From NCBI GenBank assembly GCA_963640395.1, contig CAVHZH010000088.1, positions 1 through 9,635 on the forward strand: a DNA stretch of 9,635 nucleotides. The letters run 5' to 3'. Positions 1 through 5,053 of this stretch are shown one piece after another (position 1 is the first letter of the stretch; each line of letters opens with the position of its first letter). Both the position numbers and the translations under genes were made by a program. The stretch is from W0P33-017 sp963640395. GTDB lineage: Bacteria; Bacillota; Clostridia; Lachnospirales; Lachnospiraceae. The notes beneath the pieces are model-generated. The model did not search any database, was not told the origin of the DNA, and saw nothing but the letters and a program-made list of their open reading frames with translations.

Positions 1-2
1 TC

Positions 3-254
3 TATAATGTTGATGCGGCGGATTTTAATAACTACAGAGATTATAATTACTTTTATTTTTTCAATTCTTTTTCGGGAACGATTCTTCAAGAGGTTTTAAC
101 TAAAATTTCAGAAAATGCTGCGTCGGGAAGTGTTTTCATATATCACAATCCTGTATGCTCCGATTTGGTGGATCAATTTCCGCGTTTTTTTAAGATATTA
201 GAATTATTTGATTCTGTAAAAGATTATTGGACTTTTATATATAGATTAAAATAA
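3..254 (+). CDS. C-terminal part of a probable SAM-dependent methyltransferase (5' end outside window)
   Basis: An open frame enters from the left edge and ends at TAA 252-254, giving 83 residues. The stretch YNYFYFFNSF, followed by a helix (ILQEVLTKI) and a strand (SVFIYHNP), resembles the late part of class I Rossmann methyltransferases found in bacterial glycan clusters, where an F-F-N-P-F-like motif follows the SAM-binding half. The SAM-binding motifs themselves lie outside the window, so neither cofactor nor substrate can be confirmed. The DNA is very AT-rich (about a quarter G+C in the first 60 bases), unlike the genes after 5000, as is common for surface-polysaccharide genes. It precedes the ATP-grasp gene on the same strand by 66 bases, so co-transcription is likely. 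The family call rests on pattern recognition only. Confidence 0.55.
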   Translation, partial: YNVDAADFNNYRDYNYFYFFNSFSGTILQEVLTKISENAASGSVFIYHNPVCSDLVDQFPRFFKILELFDSVKDYWTFIYRLK

Positions 255-320
255 AAATGGGGACAAGTATTTAAAATGACAAAGAATGAAGAGAAAAAAG
301 AACAGTTTAAAAGAGGTAGC

Positions 321-1295
321 ATGAACATACTAATTTTAAGCGCCGGAACGCGGAATAAAATTGTTCAGTATTTCAAAAAGACATTTGATGGAGTGGGAAA
401 TGTGATAGCCACAGATGCCAGCGAGTTAGCACCAGCCATCTATGATGCCGATAAATACTATATTGTTCCGGCAATCAGCGATCAGAACTACATAGATATT
501 ATTCTGGATATCTGTAAAAAGGAAAAAATCAACGGTGTACTCAGCCTTATCGATCCGGAGCTGAGCCTGTTGGCTGCTAATGAGGAAAAATTCAAAGAGA
601 TAGGCACTACCGTAATTGGAAGCTCCTACGGCCTTTGTGAGATGGCACTGGATAAGATGCAGATGTGTGCGTGGCTGAAAGCTCACGGCTACAACTGCGC
701 TCACTCGTGGATGGATAAGGATAAATTTTACAAAGCCGTAGATGCCGGTCAGGTGGCGTACCCTGTGTTCGTCAAGCCCTATCGTGGGTCTGCCTCCGTC
801 AGCATTTCCAAGGTATATGACAGGGAAACGGTAGAACTGCTTTTTGCCCACGAGGATGACTTGATGATTCAGAAATTTTTGAATGGTCAGGAGATCGGCG
901 CAGACGTCTATATTGACCTTATCAGCGGCGAGGTTGTTTCGATTTTTACAAAAAAGAAAATCAAAATGCGTGCGGGGGAGACGGACAAGGCTGTGAGTTT
1001 CAATGATCCGAAGTTGTTTGAACTTATTGAAAAGTTCGTGTATGAAACTGGATACCGCGGACAGATTGACATGGATATATTTGATGTGAATGGTAAGTAT
1101 TACATATCCGAGGTAAATCCCCGCTTCGGCGGAGGCTATCCCCACGCCTACGAGAGCGGCTGCGACCACATGAAGCTGATCCTGAATAATCTGAACGGCG
1201 TGGCAAACGGGAAGAATATCGGTGCTTACGAGGATGGTATTTACATGATGAAATATAACGAAGTGAAAATTCGATGCGGGGGGGTACTGCATTGA
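321..1295 (+). CDS. ATP-grasp ligase, CarB-like, first of a paralogous pair
   Basis: ATP-grasp enzymes use ATP to activate a carboxylate as an acyl-phosphate and join it to an amine or another nucleophile. The substrate here is unknown. From the chosen ATG the protein has 324 residues. The N-terminal pre-ATP-grasp part (1-110) opens MNILILSAG and contains TDASELAPAI and IDPE. The ATP-binding lysine is in PVFVKP (K152) and is followed by a Gly/Ser-rich loop. The metal-binding end is EVNPRFGG (E264, N266). An in-frame ATG at 276 would add 15 charged, low-complexity residues. I prefer 321 because AGAGG lies just upstream (312-316) and because K152 then falls at the same residue number as in the paralogue at 2019. 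The gene ends eight codons after a cysteine codon, immediately past a G7 tract (1278-1284) that could affect its 3' end. It lies between a methyltransferase fragment and a sugar acyltransferase, suggesting glycan modification. Fold certain, function inferred. Confidence 0.85.
   Translation: MNILILSAGTRNKIVQYFKKTFDGVGNVIATDASELAPAIYDADKYYIVPAISDQNYIDIILDICKKEKINGVLSLIDPELSLLAANEEKFKEIGTTVIGSSYGLCEMALDKMQMCAWLKAHGYNCAHSWMDKDKFYKAVDAGQVAYPVFVKPYRGSASVSISKVYDRETVELLFAHEDDLMIQKFLNGQEIGADVYIDLISGEVVSIFTKKKIKMRAGETDKAVSFNDPKLFELIEKFVYETGYRGQIDMDIFDVNGKYYISEVNPRFGGGYPHAYESGCDHMKLILNNLNGVANGKNIGAYEDGIYMMKYNEVKIRCGGVLH
1278..1284 (+). repeat. G7 homopolymer near the 3' end of the first ATP-grasp gene
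   Basis: Seven consecutive G residues are read as Gly-Gly plus the first base of a Val codon. As written, the gene stops at TGA 1293-1295, 42 bases before the acyltransferase. With one G fewer (or two more) the frame would continue with YCIDRIIYAEASLGGRAA and stop at TGA 1339-1341, overlapping ATG 1338-1340 as ATGA. The tract is therefore a candidate contingency or slippage site, or a sequencing error. Confidence 0.8.
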
Positions 1296-1337
1296 TAGGA
1301 TAATCTATGCGGAGGCCTCTCTTGGCGGGAGAGCTGC

Positions 1338-1973
1338 ATGATGAACAGACTGATCATCATCGGTGCTTCCGGACATGGAAAGGTTGTCGCCGATATTGCC
1401 GTATTAAACGGTTATAAAGAGATTGTGTTTTTGGACAATAATCCAGCTATTTCAGAATGTGCAGGATTTAGGGTGATAGGATCGGACAGAATGGCGGCAG
1501 AACTTGATGGTGATTTGTTCGTCGCTGTTGGTGTCGGTAAAGTTCGAAAGCATCTCATGGATGTAAACAGCAATCGACATTTCCCGATACTTATCCATCC
1601 AGCTGCTGTGGTTGCGAAAAATGCAGAGATTGGTGAAGGCACTGTTGTTATGGCAGGTGCGGTTATCAATCCTGGAGCGAAGATTGGGCGAGGTGTGATT
1701 GTCAATACAAGCTCTTCTATCGATCACGATTGTGTTATCAGAGACTTCGTACATATTGCCGTCGGAAGTCACCTAAGTGGGACAGTGAAAGTTGGAAATG
1801 GAACATGGATAGGAGTTGGGGCGACTGTGAGTAATAACGTCAATATCTGCGGCGGATGCATAATCGGTGCAGGTGCCGTAGTTATTAAGGATATAGAGGA
1901 GAAAGGCACTTACATTGGAGTGCCGGCGAAAAGAATTATGAAGATTGAAGAAATCGGGGGGGGTAATACCTAA
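1338..1973 (+). CDS. NeuD/PglD-family sugar O- or N-acyltransferase (left-handed beta-helix)
   Basis: This family transfers an acyl group, usually acetyl from acetyl-CoA, to an amino sugar or nonulosonic acid in surface-glycan synthesis, in the cytoplasm. The 211-residue protein is of typical length. It has an N-terminal nucleotide-sugar-binding fold starting RLIIIGASGHGKVV (residues 4-17). From about residue 88 come hexapeptide repeats of the left-handed beta-helix, with IGEGTVV, IGRGVIV, VGNGTWIG and IIGAGAVV. The motif SIDHDC (H130) matches the catalytic histidine region of PglD/NeuD, and the beta-helix ends at GVPAKRI. GGGAG-like spacing is weak here: GGGAG at 1327-1331 is the likely ribosome binding site, and ATG 1341 is an equally usable start. 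A G8 tract (1956-1963) sits six codons before the stop, so the last residues are phase-dependent. Position between two ATP-grasp genes suggests a shared glycan substrate. Donor and acceptor cannot be read from sequence. Confidence 0.88.
   Translation: MMNRLIIIGASGHGKVVADIAVLNGYKEIVFLDNNPAISECAGFRVIGSDRMAAELDGDLFVAVGVGKVRKHLMDVNSNRHFPILIHPAAVVAKNAEIGEGTVVMAGAVINPGAKIGRGVIVNTSSSIDHDCVIRDFVHIAVGSHLSGTVKVGNGTWIGVGATVSNNVNICGGCIIGAGAVVIKDIEEKGTYIGVPAKRIMKIEEIGGGNT
1956..1963 (+). repeat. G8 homopolymer near the 3' end of the acyltransferase gene
   Basis: Eight consecutive G residues encode most of a Gly-Gly-Gly run, followed by Asn-Thr and stop TAA 1971-1973. With one G fewer the frame would continue as VIPKSSYSNVLLPSAEVAA and stop at TGA 2020-2022, overlapping the next gene's GTG start (2019-2021) as GTGA. 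With one G more the gene would stop directly after the tract. The offset is the same as at the G7 tract 680 bases upstream. Confidence 0.82.
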
Positions 1974-2018
1974 AAGTTCTTATTCCAATGTATTGCTTCC
2001 TTCGGCGGAGGTGGCGGC

Positions 2019-2996
2019 GTGAATATTCTGTTTTGTAGCGTTGGCAGACGCTGTGAGTTGCTGAAGGATTTCCGAAAAACAATGGGGGACAGCGGGAAAA
2101 TCGTTGCGACAGATGCGAGCACATACGCGCCTGCGATTTACTTTGCAGACCGATTCTATCAGGTTTCGCGTATTGATGATCCGTCTTATATCCCGACCAT
2201 TCTGGACATTTGCAGTAAGGAGGGAATTGACGCGGTAACTACCTGCATCGACCCGGAAATCATGCTTCTGGCGGAGCATAGAGCGGAGTTCACGGAGATG
2301 GGCGTAGAGGTTCTTGCACCCTATGAGGACACCGCACGAGTTTGCTTTGATAAATTCAAAATGTTTCAGTATCTAACAGATCATCACATTAACACGGTGC
2401 TGACCTTTGGCGATATAGAAAGCTTCATGCAGGCAGAACGTGCGGGGAAAATCCGTTTCCCTGTATTTGTGAAACCGCGGAAGGGCAGCGGCTCCGTGGG
2501 GGCAAGAAAAGTAATGAATATTGAAGCTTTGCGAGAAGCTATGGAACAAGATCCCAGTCTGATTATTCAGGAGTTTATGGGTGATGCCGTGGATCTTGAT
2601 GCGGATATTTATATTGATACGATAAGCCATAAGCCGGTGTCGCTGTTCAGCAAGAGAAAGTTGGAAACGAAAATCGGCGGGGCGAGCAAGACCATTTCTT
2701 TCAATGATGACAAGCTGGTGGAGTTTGTTTGCACCGCGCTGGATGTATTTAAGTTCAACGGGCCAATTGATATGGATCTATGGTATCGAGACGGGCAGTA
2801 TTATCTCTCAGAGATAAATCCGCGCTTTGGTGGCGCATACCTTCATGCGTATGGTGCAGGCGTTGATTTCGTGAAGCTGATTGAACAGAACGCGCGCGGG
2901 ATCGAAAACAAACCTTGCTTCGGAAACTACGAAGAAGATATTGTCATGATGATGTACGACAGCGTAGTGATTAAGAAAATTGGACGAGATGAATAA
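2019..2996 (+). CDS. ATP-grasp ligase, second of a paralogous pair
   Basis: This is a second 325-residue ATP-grasp protein, expected to make an acyl-phosphate intermediate and ligate it to an amine or similar acceptor. It is collinear with the protein at 321. By hand, 70 of the first 160 residues are identical, with no gap. Shared landmarks are MNIL at the start, TDAS-xx-APAI, ILDIC, IDPE, PVFVKP with the ATP-binding K152, SFND, IDMD, and E265 and N267 of EINPRFGG. The start is GTG 2019 with a strong GGAGG at 2007-2011, seven bases upstream; no better ATG aligns with the paralogue. Differences gather in the central acceptor-facing part (residues 100-145), suggesting the two enzymes act on different substrates or sequential positions. 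It is the last glycan-locus gene before the scarred junction. No terminator follows directly. Fold secure, reaction unknown. Confidence 0.86.
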   Translation: MNILFCSVGRRCELLKDFRKTMGDSGKIVATDASTYAPAIYFADRFYQVSRIDDPSYIPTILDICSKEGIDAVTTCIDPEIMLLAEHRAEFTEMGVEVLAPYEDTARVCFDKFKMFQYLTDHHINTVLTFGDIESFMQAERAGKIRFPVFVKPRKGSGSVGARKVMNIEALREAMEQDPSLIIQEFMGDAVDLDADIYIDTISHKPVSLFSKRKLETKIGGASKTISFNDDKLVEFVCTALDVFKFNGPIDMDLWYRDGQYYLSEINPRFGGAYLHAYGAGVDFVKLIEQNARGIENKPCFGNYEEDIVMMMYDSVVIKKIGRDE

Positions 2997-3033
2997 ATAA
3001 GCTACGCATGGAGAAGAGTTTTAAATTTAGTAA

Positions 3034-3168
3034 AAGACAAAATCACCAAAGAATCCTGCGTTGCAAGATTCTCCGCTTGCGGCAGCACTGACCGCAGCGC
3101 TGTGGATCGTGGTCGGCAGACGGGCAAGGCGGGAAAAGCTGGGGCAGGAGGTACAGACAGAGCAATGA
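3034..3168 (+). pseudogene. remnant of a lost gene's C-terminus, probably a membrane protein
   Basis: From the TAA at 3031-3033 an open frame runs to TGA 3166-3168 without any ATG. Its last part reads PLAAALTAALWIVVGRRAR, then KLGQEVQTEQ: a hydrophobic helix, a basic cluster and a polar tail, like the end of a membrane protein. Its TGA overlaps the HAD start as ATGA (3165-3168), the usual arrangement of a real gene pair. I infer that the original upstream partner of the HAD gene was cut away when the glycan block was placed or rearranged here. The hairpin repeat at 3051-3076 lies inside this frame, so the true remnant may begin only at about 3077. The parent family is not recognised. Confidence 0.45.
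3051..3076. repeat. 26-base hairpin repeat, copy 1 (inverted relative to copy 2)
   Basis: The arms GAATCCTGC and GCAAGATTC pair around a three-base loop with one mismatch. Read on the minus strand, this 26-base segment matches 4977-5002 at 21 of 26 positions: the first ten and last nine bases are identical and differences are confined to the centre. No T run follows on the + strand, so it is not a clear terminator. It sits at the edge of the gene remnant. Confidence 0.55.
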
Positions 3169-3776
3169 TAAAAAATGTAGTGATGGATATGGGAAATGTA
3201 CTGCTGGAGTATGCACCGCAAAAGACGCTGGAGCGCTACTGCAGGTCGGAGGAAGAAAAACGGATGATCATGGAGCAGCTGTTTCTCAGCGATATCTGGA
3301 TCATGGGAGACCGCGGAGAGATCGTCAATGAGGAGCGTTATGCACTTGTCAAAGAGCATTTGCCGGAATCGATGCATGGGACGCTGCGGCTTGTCGTAGA
3401 CCACTGGCAGGAGGACCTGGCACCGATGCCCGGTGCGGCGGAGTTCGTCAAAAAATGCAGGGCAGATGGCTTTCGGATGTATGTGCTGTCCAATGCGTGC
3501 CAGCTTTTTTATGAGTATTTTCCAAGAAATATGGATGTGACACTGTTTGATGGCATCATGGTGTCATCGACTGTAAAGCTCATCAAGCCCGATCCGCGCA
3601 TCTACGGGCTGCTGTGCAGCACCTACGGCCTGATCCCGGAGGAGTGTGTGTTTATCGACGACCGCCCGGAAAATGTGGAGGCAGCACGGGACATTGGCAT
3701 GAACGGGATCGTGTTTACGGGAAGCTATGATACAATGATTAACATTCGTGAGTATTTAGCTTTAAGAGTTTTTTAG
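3165..3776 (+). CDS. HAD-superfamily phosphatase, subfamily IA, YihX-like DxG type
   Basis: HAD hydrolases remove phosphate from small molecules through an aspartyl-phosphate; sugar phosphates are common substrates of YihX-like members. The 203-residue protein has motif I DMGNVL (D8), motif II VLSNA (S109), motif III in KLIKPD (K141) and motif IV FIDDRPENVEAA (D165, D166), with a helical cap between residues 15 and 85. The second Asp of the usual DxD is Gly10, as in the YihX group (DLGNV). ATG 3165 is chosen because motif I then lies at the N-terminus. AGGAGGT is at 3146-3152, 12 bases away, and the start overlaps the preceding remnant's stop. A start 63 bases upstream would add a basic, non-conserved leader. 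The last 13 codons are AT-rich and unlike the rest, so the 3' end may be altered. The precise substrate is unknown. Confidence 0.82.
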   Translation: MIKNVVMDMGNVLLEYAPQKTLERYCRSEEEKRMIMEQLFLSDIWIMGDRGEIVNEERYALVKEHLPESMHGTLRLVVDHWQEDLAPMPGAAEFVKKCRADGFRMYVLSNACQLFYEYFPRNMDVTLFDGIMVSSTVKLIKPDPRIYGLLCSTYGLIPEECVFIDDRPENVEAARDIGMNGIVFTGSYDTMINIREYLALRVF

Positions 3777-3812
3777 ATAAGCATGCGGTCAAGTTTCCGA
3801 ACAAATCCATCA

Positions 3813-3842
3813 TTGACATAATATGATCCAAGGGCTTAGTAT
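3813..3842 (+). promoter_or_regulatory. probable sigma-A promoter of the DUF4258-like remnant
   Basis: A perfect TTGACA (3813-3818) is followed after 18 bases by TAGTAT (3837-3842), a 4/6 match to the -10 box. AT-rich sequence and a ribosome binding site follow. The -10 assignment is uncertain, because TATTAT at 3840-3845 would be a better box with too long a spacer. Confidence 0.4.
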
Positions 3843-3877
3843 TATATTATAGAACGAGTAATAAAGAGGTGATGATA

Positions 3878-4027
3878 GTGCAGATTGAAGAAATCAAAAG
3901 GATTTGCCAACAATCAAAACTAAAGTGGTCTACACATTGTCTGGAGCGGATGCAAAAGCAGCCTAATTCGGTCAAATATAAGGCGGCTTGGGAAACATTG
4001 TTTCTCAAGCCGTTTTTTAATTCATAG
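3878..4027 (+). pseudogene. truncated DUF4258-like gene running into a terminator
   Basis: The frame starts at GTG 3878, seven bases after AGAGGT (3865-3870), and encodes 49 residues. An ATG at 3872 is too close to that site. Residues 1-27 (IEEIKRICQQSKLKWSTHCLERMQ) resemble the opening of DUF4258 proteins, where a K-W-T-x-H-x-x-x-R-M-type motif precedes an R-x-I-x-x-x-D-V segment. These proteins are often encoded beside a YgiT/MqsA-like zinc-finger partner and regarded as possible toxin components. After Gln28 the similarity stops. The remaining codons are simply the DNA of a terminator hairpin, and the stop lies seven bases beyond its T run. An internal deletion probably removed the rest of this gene and whatever followed it. 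It is unlikely to make a working protein. Confidence 0.55.
3984..4018 (+). terminator. strong intrinsic terminator
   Basis: A 13-pair stem (3984-3996 with 4000-4012, one G-T wobble) closes a three-base loop (ATT) and is followed by six T residues (4013-4018). It would end transcripts from the HAD gene and the DUF4258 remnant, and it isolates the downstream nucleotidase. Confidence 0.88.
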
Positions 4028-4041
4028 GAAATTCCTTCCTA
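4024..4041. repeat. ATAGGAAATTCCT motif, copy 1
   Basis: The 13-mer ATAGGAAATTCCT (4024-4036) lies just downstream of the terminator. TAGGAA (4025-4030) and TTCCTA (4036-4041) form a 6-pair inverted repeat around ATTCC. The same 13-mer recurs exactly at 5015-5027, in front of the SLH gene. Confidence 0.5.
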
Positions 4042-4075
4042 CTAAATCAAATTTTCAAAAAGCGAAATAATATAA

Positions 4076-4104
4076 TTGACGCAGTTTGCTTGCGACTCTA
4101 TAAT
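4076..4104 (+). promoter_or_regulatory. sigma-A promoter of the YjjG-like gene
   Basis: TTGACG (4076-4081) and a perfect TATAAT (4099-4104) are separated by exactly 17 bases, which predicts a start of transcription near 4111. This rules out the TTG at 4090 as the start of translation, because it would lie upstream of the mRNA. Confidence 0.8.
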
Positions 4105-4146
4105 GAAATCGCAGGAATAGAACAGCAACACACTTGGAGGACAGGC

Positions 4147-4854
4147 ATGGCATTAAAGGCGATTTTTATAGATATTGACAACACGCTGCTCAGCTTTGAC
4201 GCGTATGTGAAGCAGACCATGAGGGAGGGCTTTGCACATTTCGGGCTAAAAGCGTATGAACCGTGGATGTATGATACATTTACGCAGGTGAATAATGGAC
4301 TGTGGCGGCAGATCGAGGATGCGACGCTCACGTTCGGGGAACTGGAAAAGATCCGGTGGAACCGGGTGTTTGCAGAACTGGGTATTGATTTTGACGGACC
4401 GACATTTGAGAGGTATTTCCGCGGCGCGCTCTACGACAGCGCGATCCCGGAGGAGGGCGCGTATGAGCTGCTGGATGCCTTGAAGGATCAGTATCTGTTA
4501 TGCGCGGCGAGCAACGGACCATATGAGCAGCAGCTGCACCGGCTGGAGATCGCAGGGATGCGGGAGGCATTTGAGCATGTGTTTATCTCTGAAAAAATGG
4601 GGGCGGCAAAGCCGTCGCAACAATTTTTTGATTATGCATTCGAAGAACTAAATGCCGGACGCACGGAACCGATTACACCGCAGGAGTGCATGATGATCGG
4701 CGATTCGCTCACATCGGATATTAAGGGCGGTCAGATGTATGGGATGAAAACCTGTCTGTACCGCAGGAAGAAGGAACTGAGCGTGCCGGAGGGTGTGCTC
4801 GTGGCGGATTCGCTGCGGGAGGTTGTGGAGCGGATACATGAAGCCGGCAAATAG
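4147..4854 (+). CDS. YjjG-family HAD nucleotidase (noncanonical pyrimidine nucleotidase-like)
   Basis: YjjG-like enzymes are cytoplasmic 5'-nucleotidases; in E. coli YjjG dephosphorylates pyrimidine nucleotides, including noncanonical ones, and helps clean the nucleotide pool. The 235-residue protein is close to the usual family length. It has motif I FIDIDNTLLSF (D9, D11), a helical cap with QVNNGLWRQIEDATLTFGEL that strongly resembles YjjG, motif II ASNG (S122), motif III GAAKP (K155) and motif IV MIGDSLTSDIKGG (D186, D191). ATG 4147 is chosen because GGAGG lies at 4136-4140, six bases upstream, and because a near-consensus promoter ends at 4104. The gene appears to be a single transcription unit between the terminator at 3984 and the SLH promoter. 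No clear terminator follows its stop. Substrate specificity is inferred from family resemblance only. Confidence 0.86.
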   Translation: MALKAIFIDIDNTLLSFDAYVKQTMREGFAHFGLKAYEPWMYDTFTQVNNGLWRQIEDATLTFGELEKIRWNRVFAELGIDFDGPTFERYFRGALYDSAIPEEGAYELLDALKDQYLLCAASNGPYEQQLHRLEIAGMREAFEHVFISEKMGAAKPSQQFFDYAFEELNAGRTEPITPQECMMIGDSLTSDIKGGQMYGMKTCLYRRKKELSVPEGVLVADSLREVVERIHEAGK

Positions 4855-4921
4855 GATATATATCGAATAATCACAGAAATCCTTAAATTTTTATAAAAAC
4901 ACACACATCACGTGTCTCACA

Positions 4922-4930
4922 TGCTATAAT
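4922..4930 (+). promoter_or_regulatory. extended -10 promoter of the SLH/MacAB-like operon
   Basis: TGC followed by TATAAT (4925-4930) is an extended -10 element. The -35 region is weak: CACACA at 4902-4907, a 3/6 match at 17-base spacing. A CACGTG palindrome at 4909-4914 lies between the boxes and could bind a regulator. Transcription would begin near 4937, at the foot of the first leader hairpin. Confidence 0.6.
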
Positions 4931-4934
4931 ACCA

Positions 4935-4964
4935 ATCGGGCAGGAGGAGCACCTTCTGTCCGAT
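4935..4964 (+). promoter_or_regulatory. 5' leader stem-loop of the SLH operon
   Basis: Bases 4935-4947 pair with 4952-4964 over 13 positions, all Watson-Crick except two G-T wobbles, closing a four-base loop AGCA. It lies almost at the predicted 5' end of the mRNA. No T run follows (CTTGTT), so a stabilising or regulatory mRNA structure is more likely than a terminator. Confidence 0.6.
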
Positions 4965-4976
4965 CTTGTTATGTAA

Positions 4977-5002
4977 GCGGAGAATCCGGCTTTGCAGGAT
5001 TC
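4977..5002. repeat. 26-base hairpin repeat, copy 2
   Basis: The arms GAATCC (4982-4987) and GGATTC (4997-5002) form a stem with further partial pairing inside. The segment matches the reverse complement of 3051-3076 at 21 of 26 positions. Here it forms the second hairpin of the SLH-gene leader. Confidence 0.55.
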
Positions 5003-5014
5003 GTTCTTAATGTA

Positions 5015-5029
5015 ATAGGAAATTCCTAT
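5015..5029. repeat. ATAGGAAATTCCT motif, copy 2, within a near-perfect palindrome
   Basis: ATAGGAA and TTCCTAT are seven-base arms around a single central A, ending 12 bases before the ribosome binding site of the SLH gene. The first 13 bases are identical to 4024-4036. It could be an operator, a small mRNA hairpin or a dispersed intergenic motif. Confidence 0.5.
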
Positions 5030-5053
5030 CAAACAAAAACAGAGGTGGAACAC

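Noticed and set aside
276..320. Upstream ATG for the first ATP-grasp gene
   Set aside because: The extension is charged low-complexity sequence absent from the paralogue, and the ribosome binding site at 312-316 favours ATG 321. It is not fully excluded.
426..1292. Long open frame on the minus strand (288 codons)
   Set aside because: It lies fully antisense to the clear ATP-grasp gene, has no ribosome binding site evidence or recognisable domain, and its length follows from the codon pattern of the real gene.
1317..1333. CTCTC/GAGAG hairpin before the acyltransferase
   Set aside because: Only five pairs with a seven-base loop and no T run. It could mask the ribosome binding site but is too weak to claim.
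3051..3076. Hairpin considered as terminator of the glycan locus
   Set aside because: No T run follows on the + strand, the stem has a mismatch, and the element recurs in an mRNA leader where termination would be unhelpful.
4090..4146. TTG start extending the YjjG-like protein by 19 residues
   Set aside because: It falls between the -35 and -10 boxes of a near-consensus promoter, so it would not be in the mRNA.
4935..4964. Leader stem-loop considered as a terminator or attenuator
   Set aside because: It is followed by CTTGTT rather than a T run, and no competing antiterminator pairing was evident.
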